Both the position numbers and the translations under genes were made by a program. The notes under the pieces were generated by a model. The model was given only the letters and a program-made list of their open reading frames with translations, ran no database searches and had not been told where the DNA came from. 64,000 bases of DNA from Sulfopaludibacter sp035606355 (GTDB lineage Bacteria; Acidobacteriota; Terriglobia; Bryobacterales; Bryobacteraceae): contig DATNFO010000015.1 in assembly GCA_035606355.1 (NCBI GenBank), forward strand, positions 1 to 64,000, read 5' to 3'. Position 1 is the stretch's first letter, and the number at the start of each line of letters is the position of its first letter. Positions 42,151-51,428 of this stretch are shown here, piece after piece.

Positions 42151-42198
42151 GCTTATTCCAAGAGAAAACCTGTTTGACACTATGCGTTTTGAAGAGCG

Positions 42199-43413
42199 AT
42201 GCTGGCACTCAAGCGGGATAACGACATGGATGAGAACGCGGACGGACGATGGGGAAGCGGTACGGAAGCAGTTTGGGGCGGCGAGGAACCCGCACAATCC
42301 GGCGCGCCGACCCAACCCGCCATCGCGCAGAGTGTCGCGTTCGGCTACGGCGATGTGGATAGCTGGCAAGCTGTGGCTCTGGGCCGGGAGCCGGGACACA
42401 TTTACAGCCGCAACACGAATCCCACAGTAAAGGTCCTGGAAGAGAAGGTACGGGTGCTCGAAGGCGCGCAGGCTGCGACGAGCTTTGCGTCGGGAATGGC
42501 GGCAATCAGCAACACCACTTTCGCACTGTTGAAACAAGGTGACCGCATCGTGACCGTAAAGGATACGTATGGCGGCACCAACCAGTTGTTTCGCGAGTTC
42601 CTGCCGCGCATTGGCGTGGACGTCTGCCTCTGCGAGACGGTGGACGGAGATCAAATCGAGCGCGAAGTGCGCAACGGCTGCCGCATGTTGTACCTGGAAA
42701 CTCCGACCAATCCTACGTTGAAGGTGGTGGACATCGAGCGCGCGGCGCGGGCCGCCCATGCAGCCGGCGCGGTCGTCGTAACGGACAACACCTTCGCTAC
42801 TCCCATCAACCAGCGACCGCTGCAGTTGGGCTCGGACCTTGTAATTCACAGTGCATCGAAATTCCTCGGCGGACACGCGGACGCACTCGGCGGGCTCGTT
42901 TGCGGAGCGGCGGAACTAGTCGGTCAGATCTACCACTTTCGGGAGATCACCGGGGCGGCGCTGGACCCGTTCGCGGCTTACCTGCTACTGCGCGGTATGA
43001 AGACGCTGGAACTCAGAGTGGAGCGGCAGAACGCCAATGCGATGGCGGTCGCGGAGTTTCTGGAACGCCAGGCTACTGTCGAGGGGGTCTTTTATCCAGG
43101 TCTCGCTTCGCATCCACAGCATGAGATTGCGAAACGGCAGATGAAGAACGGTTTCGGTGGTGTTTTGAGCTTCTCCATTCACGGCGGATTTGCGGCAGTG
43201 AAAGCATTTCTGCCGCGATTGAAACTCGCCCACCGTGCGGCAAATCTGGGATCCGTCGAGACGGTGGCGGGCCCTCCGGCGACCACGAGCCATGTGGAAG
43301 TAAGCGCTCCGGATCGTGCCGCGATGGGTATTCCGGAAGCGCTGGTTCGCTATTCGTGCGGCATTGAGAATGTCCGCGACCTCATCGCGGATCTGGAGCA
43401 GGCACTGAGGTGA
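42199..43413 (+). CDS. Cys/Met metabolism PLP enzyme (cystathionine gamma-synthase/lyase family)
   Basis: 404 residues of fold-type I PLP enzyme. Motifs: HIYSRNTNPTVKVLEEKVRV (active-site Tyr of the neighbouring subunit), SFASGMAAISNTTFALL, YLETPTNPTLKVVDIE, VVVTDNTFATP (the Asp that contacts the PLP nitrogen), HSASKFLGGH with PLP lysine Lys221, and GGFAAVKAFLPRLKLAHRAANLG. Members catalyse gamma- or beta-elimination or replacement on Met, Cys, cystathionine or O-acyl-homoserine; sequence alone does not decide which. The ATG at 42199 has GAAGAG upstream; one at 42226 is an alternative. It heads a three-gene operon and is divergent from the ten-gene operon across a shared palindrome. Confidence 0.9.
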   Translation: MLALKRDNDMDENADGRWGSGTEAVWGGEEPAQSGAPTQPAIAQSVAFGYGDVDSWQAVALGREPGHIYSRNTNPTVKVLEEKVRVLEGAQAATSFASGMAAISNTTFALLKQGDRIVTVKDTYGGTNQLFREFLPRIGVDVCLCETVDGDQIEREVRNGCRMLYLETPTNPTLKVVDIERAARAAHAAGAVVVTDNTFATPINQRPLQLGSDLVIHSASKFLGGHADALGGLVCGAAELVGQIYHFREITGAALDPFAAYLLLRGMKTLELRVERQNANAMAVAEFLERQATVEGVFYPGLASHPQHEIAKRQMKNGFGGVLSFSIHGGFAAVKAFLPRLKLAHRAANLGSVETVAGPPATTSHVEVSAPDRAAMGIPEALVRYSCGIENVRDLIADLEQALR

Positions 43414-43417
43414 GCGA

Positions 43418-44338
43418 ATGCGTTGGTTAGCCGCGCTATTGTTTTTTGCGGCCGCACCGCATCCCGTGCGTTTGGCCCACAACCCGATTGTCACGCCGGA
43501 GTTGAGCGCTTCGCTGGGGGACAACATCAATGGACCGTCGTTGATCCGAGTGCCTTCTTGGATAACCAAGCCGCTCGGGAAATACTATCTATACTTCGCG
43601 CATCATCAGGGCACTTACATCCGGCTTGCTTACGCGGACCAACTTGACGGTCCATGGAAGATCTATGAGCCCGGAACGCTGCACATCGAGGAAGCCTCGA
43701 TTTGCCACAATCATGTCGCCTCGCCGGACGTGCATGTGGACGAAGCGAAGCGGCGGATTCTGATGTACTTTCATTGCCCGGCTCAGGGTGTCGGCAAGGA
43801 TATCGGAGATCAGAAGAGCGTGCTCGCGACTTCCCCGGATGGCATTCGGTTCACAGCGAAGCCGGTGGCGCTAGGCGCTCCTTACTTCCGGGTATTCTTC
43901 TGGGGTGGTTATTATTACTCGATTGCGAGAGCCGGTGTGTTTTCGCGGTCCCGCGACGGGGAGAGTCCGTTTGAGGAAGGCCCGACGTTGTTTAACGAAG
44001 ATCCCAACCTCACGCTCCGGCATGCCGCTGTGGACCTTCGGGGCGACAGGCTGGCCGTCTACTACTCACGGATCGGCGATGCGCCCGAGCGGATTCTGCT
44101 GTCGTACATCGATTTGACTCCCGACTGGAAACGCTGGAAAGCATCGCCGCCGGTTTCCGTATTAGCGCCGGAGAAGCAGTGGGAAGGTGCAGACCGCCCG
44201 ATCGAAGTATCCAAGATGGATCTGGCTCCTGGTGACGTGCGGCAACTCAGAGATCCGGCCATCTTTCGCGAGAATGGCCAGGTGTATCTGCTCTATACAG
44301 TGGCGGGAGAAAGCGGGATTGCAATTGCGAAACTCTAA
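43418..44338 (+). CDS. Exported GH43-like five-bladed beta-propeller protein
   Basis: 306 residues with a short signal peptide (MRWLAALLFFAAAPHPV). The body shows propeller blades with LGKYYLYFAHHQGTYIRLAY, HNHVASPDVHVDEAKRRILM and QLRDPAIFRENGQVYLLYTV. These resemble GH43/GH117-like five-bladed propellers, where an early Asp and a late R-D-P are typical. A signature acidic triad is not certain, so hydrolase activity is unproven. It starts five bases after the PLP enzyme stop. The downstream serine hydrolase gene overlaps its 3' end. Confidence 0.7.
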   Translation: MRWLAALLFFAAAPHPVRLAHNPIVTPELSASLGDNINGPSLIRVPSWITKPLGKYYLYFAHHQGTYIRLAYADQLDGPWKIYEPGTLHIEEASICHNHVASPDVHVDEAKRRILMYFHCPAQGVGKDIGDQKSVLATSPDGIRFTAKPVALGAPYFRVFFWGGYYYSIARAGVFSRSRDGESPFEEGPTLFNEDPNLTLRHAAVDLRGDRLAVYYSRIGDAPERILLSYIDLTPDWKRWKASPPVSVLAPEKQWEGADRPIEVSKMDLAPGDVRQLRDPAIFRENGQVYLLYTVAGESGIAIAKL

Positions 44339-45770
44339 GTATCGTTACGGCTTGCTCGCGTTGGCCGCAGTGGCGGCTTGGCCGTGCTGGGGACAGGGCG
44401 CGAACCTGGCCCAAAATCCAGAGGTTGCCGGACCGTTGAAGGTCCTGGATGCGTGGGTCGAAGCGACGGTCGCGTCGCGGCAAGAGCCGGGACTTTCGAT
44501 CGGAGTGGTCTATGACCAAAGCTTGATTTGGGCGAAAGGCTATGGCTTCGCAAACCTGGAGAAGCGCATACCTGCCACTCCGACCACCTTGTACCGGATC
44601 GCATCAATTTCAAAAGTCTTCACTTCCACTGCCATTCTGCAATTGCGCGATGCCGGAAAACTGCAGCTAGACGATCCGGTCGTAAAGTATCTGCCCTGGT
44701 TCAAGGTGAAAGAGCCGAAGCCGGACTCTCCGCCGATCAAGATCTGGGACTTATTGACTCATACGTCAGGCTTGGCGCGCGAGTTGCCGATGTACTACTG
44801 GAACGATTTGAAATTTCCGAGCCGCGAAGAGTTAATGAAACTCGTTCCGGAAGAACCGGCGGTATTAACGCCCGAGGCAGAATACAAATATTCAAACCTC
44901 GGACTCGCGATTGCGGGCGAAGTGGTTGCAGCGGTTTCCGGCGAGCCGTACAGGAAATATGTGGAAGACCGCATTCTGCGTCCTCTCGGAATGAACTCGA
45001 CGCTCGTCGAACCCATGCCTGGCGATCCCAATATGGCGATCGGTTACCGGCGGCATGCGCCCGGGGTGGCGCGAGAGCCGGAGGATTTTATCGATGCGCG
45101 CGCGCTGACGCCATCGGCGGGGCTGGCCTCCACTGTCGAAGATCTGGCCCGGTTTGTCGAGCTGCAGTTCCGCGATGGACCAGCGGGCGGAGCCCAGATT
45201 CTGAGGGGATCCACGCTGCGGGAGATGCAGCGAGTGCAGTGGTTGCGCCCGGACTGGCAAAGCGCCCAGGGCCTCGGTTTCGGTATCAGGCACGTAGGGC
45301 AGCAGGTGCGGGTCGGCAAGGACGGAGTGGCGCCTGGATACAAAAGCCTGATGGAATGGGTTCCTGCGGAAAAGTACGGCGTGATTGTGCTCATCAACGG
45401 CTACGATGCCGATACCACTTACTACGTGAATCAGGCGCTGAGTATGTTGGGTCCGGCGATCGCGCGCGCGACGGCACGGCCGAAACCTGCACCGGCTGTG
45501 GCGGATCCGGCCTGGCAGAAATACACCGGGACATACGAATGGAAGCACGTCGAGTCGCAGATCCTCATCGCGGGCGGGGAATTGATCCTCATCTCGCCCG
45601 AAGCCACGAACCCGTGGGATTCACGGGTGCGATTGACTCCAGTCGGTACCAATACGTTCCGCATGCATGGAGGCGGAAACGACGGCGAGTTATTGAAGTT
45701 CGAACTGGATGCGAATGGACGGGTAACCCGGTTTACCGCCGGAAGCTACTTCCGAGTGCGCGCGAAGTAA
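44325..45770 (+). CDS. Exported serine hydrolase, class C beta-lactamase/D-aminopeptidase-like
   Basis: About 481 residues from a TTG that overlaps the previous gene by 14 bp (another TTG at 44319). No ATG fits: the signal peptide YGLLALAAVAAWPCWGQG follows directly. The penicillin-binding fold has the Ser-x-x-Lys motif in YRIASISKVFTSTAIL, the Tyr-x-Asn motif in AEYKYSNLGLAIAG, and a later GVAPGYKSLMEWVP in the place of the KTG box. A small C-terminal beta domain follows (WQKYTGTYEWKHVESQILIA). Such enzymes cleave esters, D-amino-acid amides or peptides in the periplasm. As the last gene of the PLP-enzyme operon, it probably processes part of the same substrate class. Confidence 0.87.
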   Translation: MRNSKYRYGLLALAAVAAWPCWGQGANLAQNPEVAGPLKVLDAWVEATVASRQEPGLSIGVVYDQSLIWAKGYGFANLEKRIPATPTTLYRIASISKVFTSTAILQLRDAGKLQLDDPVVKYLPWFKVKEPKPDSPPIKIWDLLTHTSGLARELPMYYWNDLKFPSREELMKLVPEEPAVLTPEAEYKYSNLGLAIAGEVVAAVSGEPYRKYVEDRILRPLGMNSTLVEPMPGDPNMAIGYRRHAPGVAREPEDFIDARALTPSAGLASTVEDLARFVELQFRDGPAGGAQILRGSTLREMQRVQWLRPDWQSAQGLGFGIRHVGQQVRVGKDGVAPGYKSLMEWVPAEKYGVIVLINGYDADTTYYVNQALSMLGPAIARATARPKPAPAVADPAWQKYTGTYEWKHVESQILIAGGELILISPEATNPWDSRVRLTPVGTNTFRMHGGGNDGELLKFELDANGRVTRFTAGSYFRVRAK

Positions 45771-45840
45771 GCCTTCCGTCCCGAAAGCATGCTCTGGGCT
45801 GCCATTGGATTCCGCCACGCGATTTCCGTCCCCGACCCAC

Positions 45841-46420
45841 GGCTCTGTTGCAAACCGGTTTGATCTGACCTAATACCGTGTATGGTGACTCAGAAGCGGC
45901 CAGCACTCTTCCGGGGACGGACTCGCCGCGAAATGCGCCGCTCCAACCACTCTTCGCGGGTTGATGAAACCTACGGCAAACTCGCAGGCACCTGCGCATA
46001 TCTCTATCGGGCCGTCGATTCCGCAGGTGAGACAATCGACTTCATGTCGCCCAAACGGGACCTGATCGCAGCGAAGATGTTTCTCCGGCTCGCATTGGGC
46101 GGGGGCGGCCGCCGCCTACGCGTGATCAATGTGGACGACATCCGGCATACCCGGCTGCAGTCGCCGAACTGAAGCAGACGCGTGAACTCGGTTGCCGCTG
46201 TCGCTGCCGAACCGCACCTTATCTCAACAACGTGATTGAGCAGGACCATAGCTTCATTAAGAAGCGGATTACGGCGAGCCTGGGATTCCGGTCGGTGGAG
46301 TGTGCTTGTAGAACGATCGAAGGTTACGAGGCGATGCACCATAGCTTGCCCGAGTATGCGACACCGGCGCGCCTGCGACTTACCTATTTGCAGGTTTCAA
46401 CTCGCATTTGCAACAGATCC
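45841..46420. mobile_element. IS6-family insertion sequence remnant with both terminal repeats
   Basis: The left end GGCTCTGTTGCAAA (45841-45854) and the right end TTTGCAACAGATCC (46407-46420) are inverted copies with one mismatch. They differ by one or two bases from the IS26 type end. The element is only 580 bp, while IS6 members are near 800 bp, so about 200 bp of the transposase 5' part has been lost. No eight-base target duplication is visible at the flanks (CGACCCAC versus CTTTCGGC). Confidence 0.8.
45882..46345 (+). pseudogene. IS6-family transposase fragment, truncated and frameshifted
   Basis: The first frame reads HSSRVDETYGKLAGTCAYLY, RAVDSAGETIDF and SPKRDLIAAKMFLRLAL, the DDE core of IS6 transposases with its first Asp. 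Near 46152 the frame shifts and continues as AVAELKQTRELGCRCRCRTA, PYLNNVIEQDHSFIKKRITA and TIEGYEAMH, the C-terminal part with the catalytic Glu. The N-terminal helix-turn-helix and zinc finger are missing. Non-functional. Confidence 0.8.
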
Positions 46421-47018
46421 CTTTCGGCATCACGGCCGAGGAATGCGATGAAAGTGCTTCTGTTGAGGTACATAGCCGTCAGCACGATAACGAAGCTGAA
46501 GGCGACGATCGCCTCGTGGTGGTTGTGAAAAAATGGGACGCCATTTCTTACCGGCATCGCCACGCCGCCGTATCCTCGGGAGTAGTGGGCGACGGCAGGC
46601 ACCGACAGTACAAACCCGAGCTCCTGTAACTCGCCGTCGATCTTTGGCAGCGCCCCAGCCGGTGTTTTCACGGGCCAAACGGCGAATCAAACCGAGAACG
46701 TCCGGGGTGATCCTCGGCCGGCCGCCATACGGCCGCGATTTGCATGGCCAGTACCGTCGGAAGCCGGCCCGATGCCAACCAACTGCCGTTTTCGGACTTG
46801 ACGATTACCAGCGCGTCCAGCCAGCGAGACCAAATTATTCGCGCAACGGTCTAGAAGAGCCGATCCAGAGGCCGCAAGGGCGGTCGTAACCGTTGCCTCT
46901 TCAGCACCGCGAGCTGCTGGCGGAGCGCGATGACTTCGGCGGCAATCTCAGCGCGTGTTTGGAAGAAGACACGAACCGCGGCAAACACGGAAACGAGAAC
47001 GGGAGTGACGGCATAATC
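46384..47018 (-). pseudogene. Integrase-core transposase remnant, frameshifted
   Basis: Read on the minus strand, the N-terminal part gives VSVFAAVRVFFQTRAEIAAE and VIALRQQLAVLKRQRLRPPL, then RPLDRLF. After frame changes it continues as GALPKIDGELQELGFVLSV and a degraded stretch in place of the catalytic core. This is the layout of an IS481-like/integrase-catalytic-region transposase of about 330 residues. The DDE residues are not recognisable. It abuts the right end of the IS6 remnant; the order suggests successive insertions followed by decay. Confidence 0.65.
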
Positions 47019-47144
47019 GCCATCCTCGCACGGCCCAGGCCGGCCATCAGACTCAGGCGAGCAATGCTGCGGTGCTAAACTCAGCAAGGCAGCCTTCGAA
47101 GGTTGTCTATGCAGGTGCGACTTCAATTCGGAGTACCAGGCGCT

Positions 47145-48503
47145 ATGATTCTCTACTTCCGCGGTTGGATTTTGGTGACGATTGTGGCATCGCTGTGTTG
47201 GGCCGCGGAAGCGCAAAGCCGCCGCGGCGGCACGACGTCCGATCACTGGGTGGCCACGTGGGCGACTGCTCAACAACTCATGCCCGGCGGCTTCGGCGGC
47301 AGGGGAGGGAACCGCGCCGGAGCGGTTGCAGGGCGCGGGCCGGCGCAATCGACGACCCCGAGTTCGACGACTTCGGCGGCGGCCACACCCCCCACGCGGC
47401 CGCAGAGCGGACCAAACGCTTCCAACCTGCCTTCTTCATTCGCCGACGAGACCGTGCGTATGGTGGTCCGCACGAGCATCGGCGGGGCCCGGGTGCGGCT
47501 TCGGTTGTCGAACATGATGAGCGCACAACCGCTCGTCATCGGCGCTGCGCATGTCGCCGTTCACAAAGGCGCAGGAGCCATCGACCCCGCTACGGACCAT
47601 AGCGTCACCTTCGGTGGAGCCGAAACAGTAACGGTGCAACCGGGCGTATTAGTTCTGAGCGATCCGGTGGACTTCGCGGTTGGGCCGCTTTCCGATCTGG
47701 CGATCTCGTTATATTTCCCGGAGGACACCGGCGCTCCCACAAACCACAACATCGGGTTGCATAGCGCGTACATCACGAAGGGGAACAAGACCGCGTCGCC
47801 CTCGTCGCCGGACGCCACGGTCATGTTCGCGTATGTTTGGCTCGCCGGGGTCGAAGTCGCCGCGCCGGCCGATTCGCGAGCCGTAGTCGCGTTCGGCGAC
47901 TCCATCACAGATGGTTACGCCACTACGCGCGATGCGAATCACGCATGGCCGACGCTGCTGGCGCAGCGTTTCAATGCCAACTCGTCGACCCGTGGGGTGG
48001 CCGTAGTGAACGAGGGAATTTCCGGCAACCAAGTCCTGCGCGACGGCGCCGGATTGAGCGCCCTCAGCCGCCTGGACCGCGACGTTTTGAGTCTCCCCGG
48101 CGTGAAGTGGGTCATTCTTCTGGAAGGCATCAACGATATCAATATCCGCGGTCGATCCGACGGACCGAACGCCCTCACTGACGCCGAACTGATCTGGGGC
48201 TATCGCCAGTTCATCGACCGGTGCCACGAGCATGGAATCAAAGTGATGGGAGCCACCATCATGCCCGAAGAAGGCGTCCCTACCGCCTCCGAGCGCGGCG
48301 AAGCGATCCGGCAATCCGTCAACAAATGGATTCGGGCAAAGGGCAACTTCGATGCGGTCATCGATTTCGATGCCGTAGTGCGCGATCCGGAGCGGCCCAA
48401 GCATATCAAAGCCGGGTTCGATCCCGGCGATCACATTCATCCAAACGACGCCGGCAATGAAGCGATGGCAAATGCGTTCGATTCGAAAGACTTTCGCGAC
48501 TGA
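47145..48503 (+). CDS. Exported SGNH/GDSL hydrolase (paralogue 1)
   Basis: 452 residues. A signal peptide (MILYFRGWILVTIVASLCWAAEAQ) is followed by a Gly/Pro/Thr-rich low-complexity stretch (about 47-95). Then come a jelly-roll-like domain and an SGNH hydrolase domain from about 245: block I VVAFGDSITDGYA with Ser253, the Asn block LLEGINDINIRG, and block V PGDHIHPNDAGN with the Asp-x-x-His pair. Enzymes of this layout are esterases, for example deacetylases acting on plant polysaccharides. The gene at 48641 is a tandem paralogue. I chose the ATG at 47145, next to the signal peptide; the frame is open from a TTG at 47103. Confidence 0.9.
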   Translation: MILYFRGWILVTIVASLCWAAEAQSRRGGTTSDHWVATWATAQQLMPGGFGGRGGNRAGAVAGRGPAQSTTPSSTTSAAATPPTRPQSGPNASNLPSSFADETVRMVVRTSIGGARVRLRLSNMMSAQPLVIGAAHVAVHKGAGAIDPATDHSVTFGGAETVTVQPGVLVLSDPVDFAVGPLSDLAISLYFPEDTGAPTNHNIGLHSAYITKGNKTASPSSPDATVMFAYVWLAGVEVAAPADSRAVVAFGDSITDGYATTRDANHAWPTLLAQRFNANSSTRGVAVVNEGISGNQVLRDGAGLSALSRLDRDVLSLPGVKWVILLEGINDINIRGRSDGPNALTDAELIWGYRQFIDRCHEHGIKVMGATIMPEEGVPTASERGEAIRQSVNKWIRAKGNFDAVIDFDAVVRDPERPKHIKAGFDPGDHIHPNDAGNEAMANAFDSKDFRD

Positions 48504-48640
48504 CCGCGCCGTGGGAGCCGTATGGGGCCTTGACATTCGGCGGGGTGAGTGGCGTAAAGTTATACCAGCAACTATGGGCAGCTTGAGGCCAAAGCTGTGT
48601 AGCCAGGTTGGCCCGTGCCGGGAAGCGGAGAGTCGTTACG

Positions 48641-49978
48641 ATGCAAATCAGGATTGCGACCGCAGCACTCTGCGTCGCTGGGGCGCTGTGCCTCGCATCA
48701 TCTGTAGAGAGTCAGACACGCGATGCCGCGGATCATTGGGTAAGCACGTGGGCAACTTCGCAGCCGATCTTCACTAACCCACCCAGCGGACGAGGGGGCG
48801 GCAGGGGTGGCCAGGCCCCCGCGAACGCGCCTGCCGCGCCGCCTCGGCCTGCCAACTTTCAGTTACCCACTCCCGGCACTCATGGCCGTCCGATGCCGCC
48901 AAACGTGCCCGCCTCATTCGCGGATCAGACGGTGAGGATGATTGTTCACACCAGCGCGGGCGGACGGCGAGTCCGTATCGAACTCTCGAACATGAGTAGC
49001 GGACAGCCACTCGAAATCGGCGCGGCCCACATCGCCATACATAAAGGCGATGGCGCGATCGCGGACGGTACCGACCGAGTGCTCACCTTCGGCGGCGCCC
49101 CTACCTGCACCATTCAACCCGGTGTGCTTGTGGTAAGCGATCCGGTGGATTTGCAGGTTCCGCCCCTTGCCGATCTGGCCGTTTCGTTGTATTTTCCGCA
49201 AGACACGGGTGCGCCGACAAACCACCCGCTGGGCCTGCACACTTCATATATCGCCAAGGGGAATATGGCGGCAGCAGGCGCGATTCCGGACGCCACCAAA
49301 ATGTACGCTTATGTGTGGCTATCCAGCGTCGATGTCTCTGCGCCATCAGACTCTTTCACGGTGATTGCGCTCGGCGATTCCATCACGGACGGACAAGCCA
49401 CCACAACAGACATGAATCGGGCGTGGCCCGCGCTGCTCGCCAAGCGATTCAGCGAAACTAAGTCGGCGCAGCACGTGGCCGTCATAAACCAGGGGATCTC
49501 CGGCAATCAGGTGCTCCGCGACGGTTATGGCGCCAGCACTCTCGCGCGACTGGATCGTGACGTACTGAGCCGGCCAGGATCGAAGTGGGTGATCCTTCTG
49601 GAAGGCATCAACGACATAAACCTGCAGGGCGCGAAAGATGGCCCCGGCGCTCTTACCGCCGCCGATCTGATCTGGGGATATCGCCAGATCATTGACCGCT
49701 GCCACATGCACGGCATCAAGGTAATCGGCGCCACCGTTATGCCCGAGGAAGGCGTGTGGATCGCCACGGAGCGAACCGAAAGCATTCGGCAGCAATTGAA
49801 TCAGTGGATTCGCGCGAAGGGCAACTTCGACGCTGTGGTGGACTTCGACGCCGTAGTCCGCGATCCTCAACAGCCGGCTCGCCTCAGGGCGGAATTCAAC
49901 CCCGGTGACAACATTCATCCGAACGACGCCGGCAATCAAGCCATGGCCGACGCCTTCAATGTCAAGATCTTCAACTGA
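48641..49978 (+). CDS. Exported SGNH/GDSL hydrolase (paralogue 2)
   Basis: 445 residues with signal peptide MQIRIATAALCVAGALCLASS. It has the same architecture as the preceding gene, blocks included: VIALGDSITDGQATTTDMNR, LLEGINDINLQG, and PGDNIHPNDAGNQAM. The low-complexity segment after the signal peptide differs in sequence but not in composition (Gly/Pro/Ala-rich). The two proteins share long identical runs around the Ser block and the EGIND block, so they arose by tandem duplication and later diverged. The ATG at 48641 has GGAG upstream. The 137-bp gap between them allows separate promoters. Confidence 0.9.
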   Translation: MQIRIATAALCVAGALCLASSVESQTRDAADHWVSTWATSQPIFTNPPSGRGGGRGGQAPANAPAAPPRPANFQLPTPGTHGRPMPPNVPASFADQTVRMIVHTSAGGRRVRIELSNMSSGQPLEIGAAHIAIHKGDGAIADGTDRVLTFGGAPTCTIQPGVLVVSDPVDLQVPPLADLAVSLYFPQDTGAPTNHPLGLHTSYIAKGNMAAAGAIPDATKMYAYVWLSSVDVSAPSDSFTVIALGDSITDGQATTTDMNRAWPALLAKRFSETKSAQHVAVINQGISGNQVLRDGYGASTLARLDRDVLSRPGSKWVILLEGINDINLQGAKDGPGALTAADLIWGYRQIIDRCHMHGIKVIGATVMPEEGVWIATERTESIRQQLNQWIRAKGNFDAVVDFDAVVRDPQQPARLRAEFNPGDNIHPNDAGNQAMADAFNVKIFN

Positions 49979-50072
49979 TGCGACGGAATCAGCTGAAGCC
50001 TAACCGCGCCCGTAGTCTTGCCGTCACCCCGACGCTACGGTGGACGCTTCGAAACCTAACTGGAGAGACGCG

Positions 50073-51428
50073 ATGAAACTGCATTTGCGTACCATCCCGC
50101 TAATTCTGGCCGGCCTCGCCATCCCGGCGGCCTTCGCCCAAAACTCGCTCGCCCTGAAGGCCGGCGCCGCTAAAGTCGACGTCACCCCTTCGGCGAGCGA
50201 GTTGCCGAAAAACTACGAGGGGATTCTCGACCATATCTACTCCCGCGCGATTGTCGTGGATAACGGCGTAACTAAAGCGGCCGTTCTCACGCTGGATGCC
50301 GGCGGCATGCCCGACGCGCTCTGGCAGGCTGTTACCAAACGCGCCGAAAGCGAACTGGGCATTCCGGCGAAACATATCCTGATGACGGCGACGCACTCGC
50401 ACAGCGTGCCGCGTATCGCGGGTGACGGTCTCGAAAAGAAAGTCTTCGAATCTCTGAGACTGGCGAACCAGAAACTGCAGCCCGCACGCATGGGCTACGG
50501 CACTGGCGTGTCCTACCTGAACGTGAACCGTAACATCATCGATCCGAAAACGCGGCGCTGGTGGGAAGGTCCGAACTATGACGGTCCGTCGGATAAAACC
50601 GTGGCGGTGATTCGGTTCGAGACTCTTTCGGGCGAACCGATCGCGGTGTATTACAACTATGCGATGCACGCCGTCACCGTCGGACAACTCGATAAGGTGA
50701 GCGCGGACGCCCCGGGGGCGGCGTCGCACTACATAGAAGACTCCTTCGACGACAAGATTATTGCCGTGTGGTCCACCGGAGCCGCCGGAGATCAGAACCC
50801 TATTTACTTCCAGCAGACCTACGATCTTCGCGAGATCCGCATTAAAGACTACGCCAAGCGTGGGGAAGACATCAGCAACGCGATGCCTCCCGGCGGGCAG
50901 GGCCTCAACAGAAACGACCCCCGAGTCATGAAGCTGATGAACCAGCAGAAGCAGATGATCATCTCCATGGGCCAGTTTCTGGGTGAGGAAGTGATGCGCG
51001 TGATGCGTGAGATGGATCGGACGCAGACCACGGCACGAATCTTCGGCGAACAAAAGACTGTGAGTTGTCCTGGGCGGCAGCGTACGGATACTGGTCGCGC
51101 CGGGTATCCGGGCACTTACAAGGATGCCGACCCGGTGGAACTGCGACTCAGCCTCATTATGATCGGCGACGTCGCCCTGGGAGGGGTTAACGGCGAGGTC
51201 TTCAACCTCATCGCACAGCGGCTGAAGAAGGAGTCGCGCTTCAACCGAACAATGATGGTCACCTTAACCAATGGCATGGCGCGGTCCGGCTACATTCCCA
51301 ATGACGCAGCATTCGGGTATAACACGTTTGAAGTACTCTCTTCCCGGTTGAAGCCGGGATGTGCCGAGAATGCTATCGTAAACGGCTTGCTCGATCTGAT
51401 GGATCAGGCCGGAGAGGTGCACCCGTGA
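50073..51428 (+). CDS. Exported neutral/alkaline ceramidase N-terminal domain-like protein
   Basis: 451 residues with signal peptide MKLHLRTIPLILAGLAIPAAFAQ. The body follows the neutral-ceramidase N-terminal domain: LKAGAAKVDVTP, RAIVVDNGVTKAAVLTLDAG, the zinc-site motif LMTATHSHSVP, YYNYAMHAVTV and VWSTGAAGDQNP. Many bacterial members of this family lack the C-terminal ceramidase domain, as here, and act on unknown substrates, possibly sugar esters or amides. GGAGAGACGCG precedes the start. The next gene, another SGNH hydrolase, overlaps its stop as GTGA, so the two are coupled. Confidence 0.87.
   Translation: MKLHLRTIPLILAGLAIPAAFAQNSLALKAGAAKVDVTPSASELPKNYEGILDHIYSRAIVVDNGVTKAAVLTLDAGGMPDALWQAVTKRAESELGIPAKHILMTATHSHSVPRIAGDGLEKKVFESLRLANQKLQPARMGYGTGVSYLNVNRNIIDPKTRRWWEGPNYDGPSDKTVAVIRFETLSGEPIAVYYNYAMHAVTVGQLDKVSADAPGAASHYIEDSFDDKIIAVWSTGAAGDQNPIYFQQTYDLREIRIKDYAKRGEDISNAMPPGGQGLNRNDPRVMKLMNQQKQMIISMGQFLGEEVMRVMREMDRTQTTARIFGEQKTVSCPGRQRTDTGRAGYPGTYKDADPVELRLSLIMIGDVALGGVNGEVFNLIAQRLKKESRFNRTMMVTLTNGMARSGYIPNDAAFGYNTFEVLSSRLKPGCAENAIVNGLLDLMDQAGEVHP

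Noticed and set aside
47330..47420. Possible recombinogenic DNA repeat in the low-complexity part of the first SGNH gene
   Set aside because: The stretch is compositionally biased (Ser/Thr/Pro codons) but not a regular repeat; it encodes an ordinary linker.
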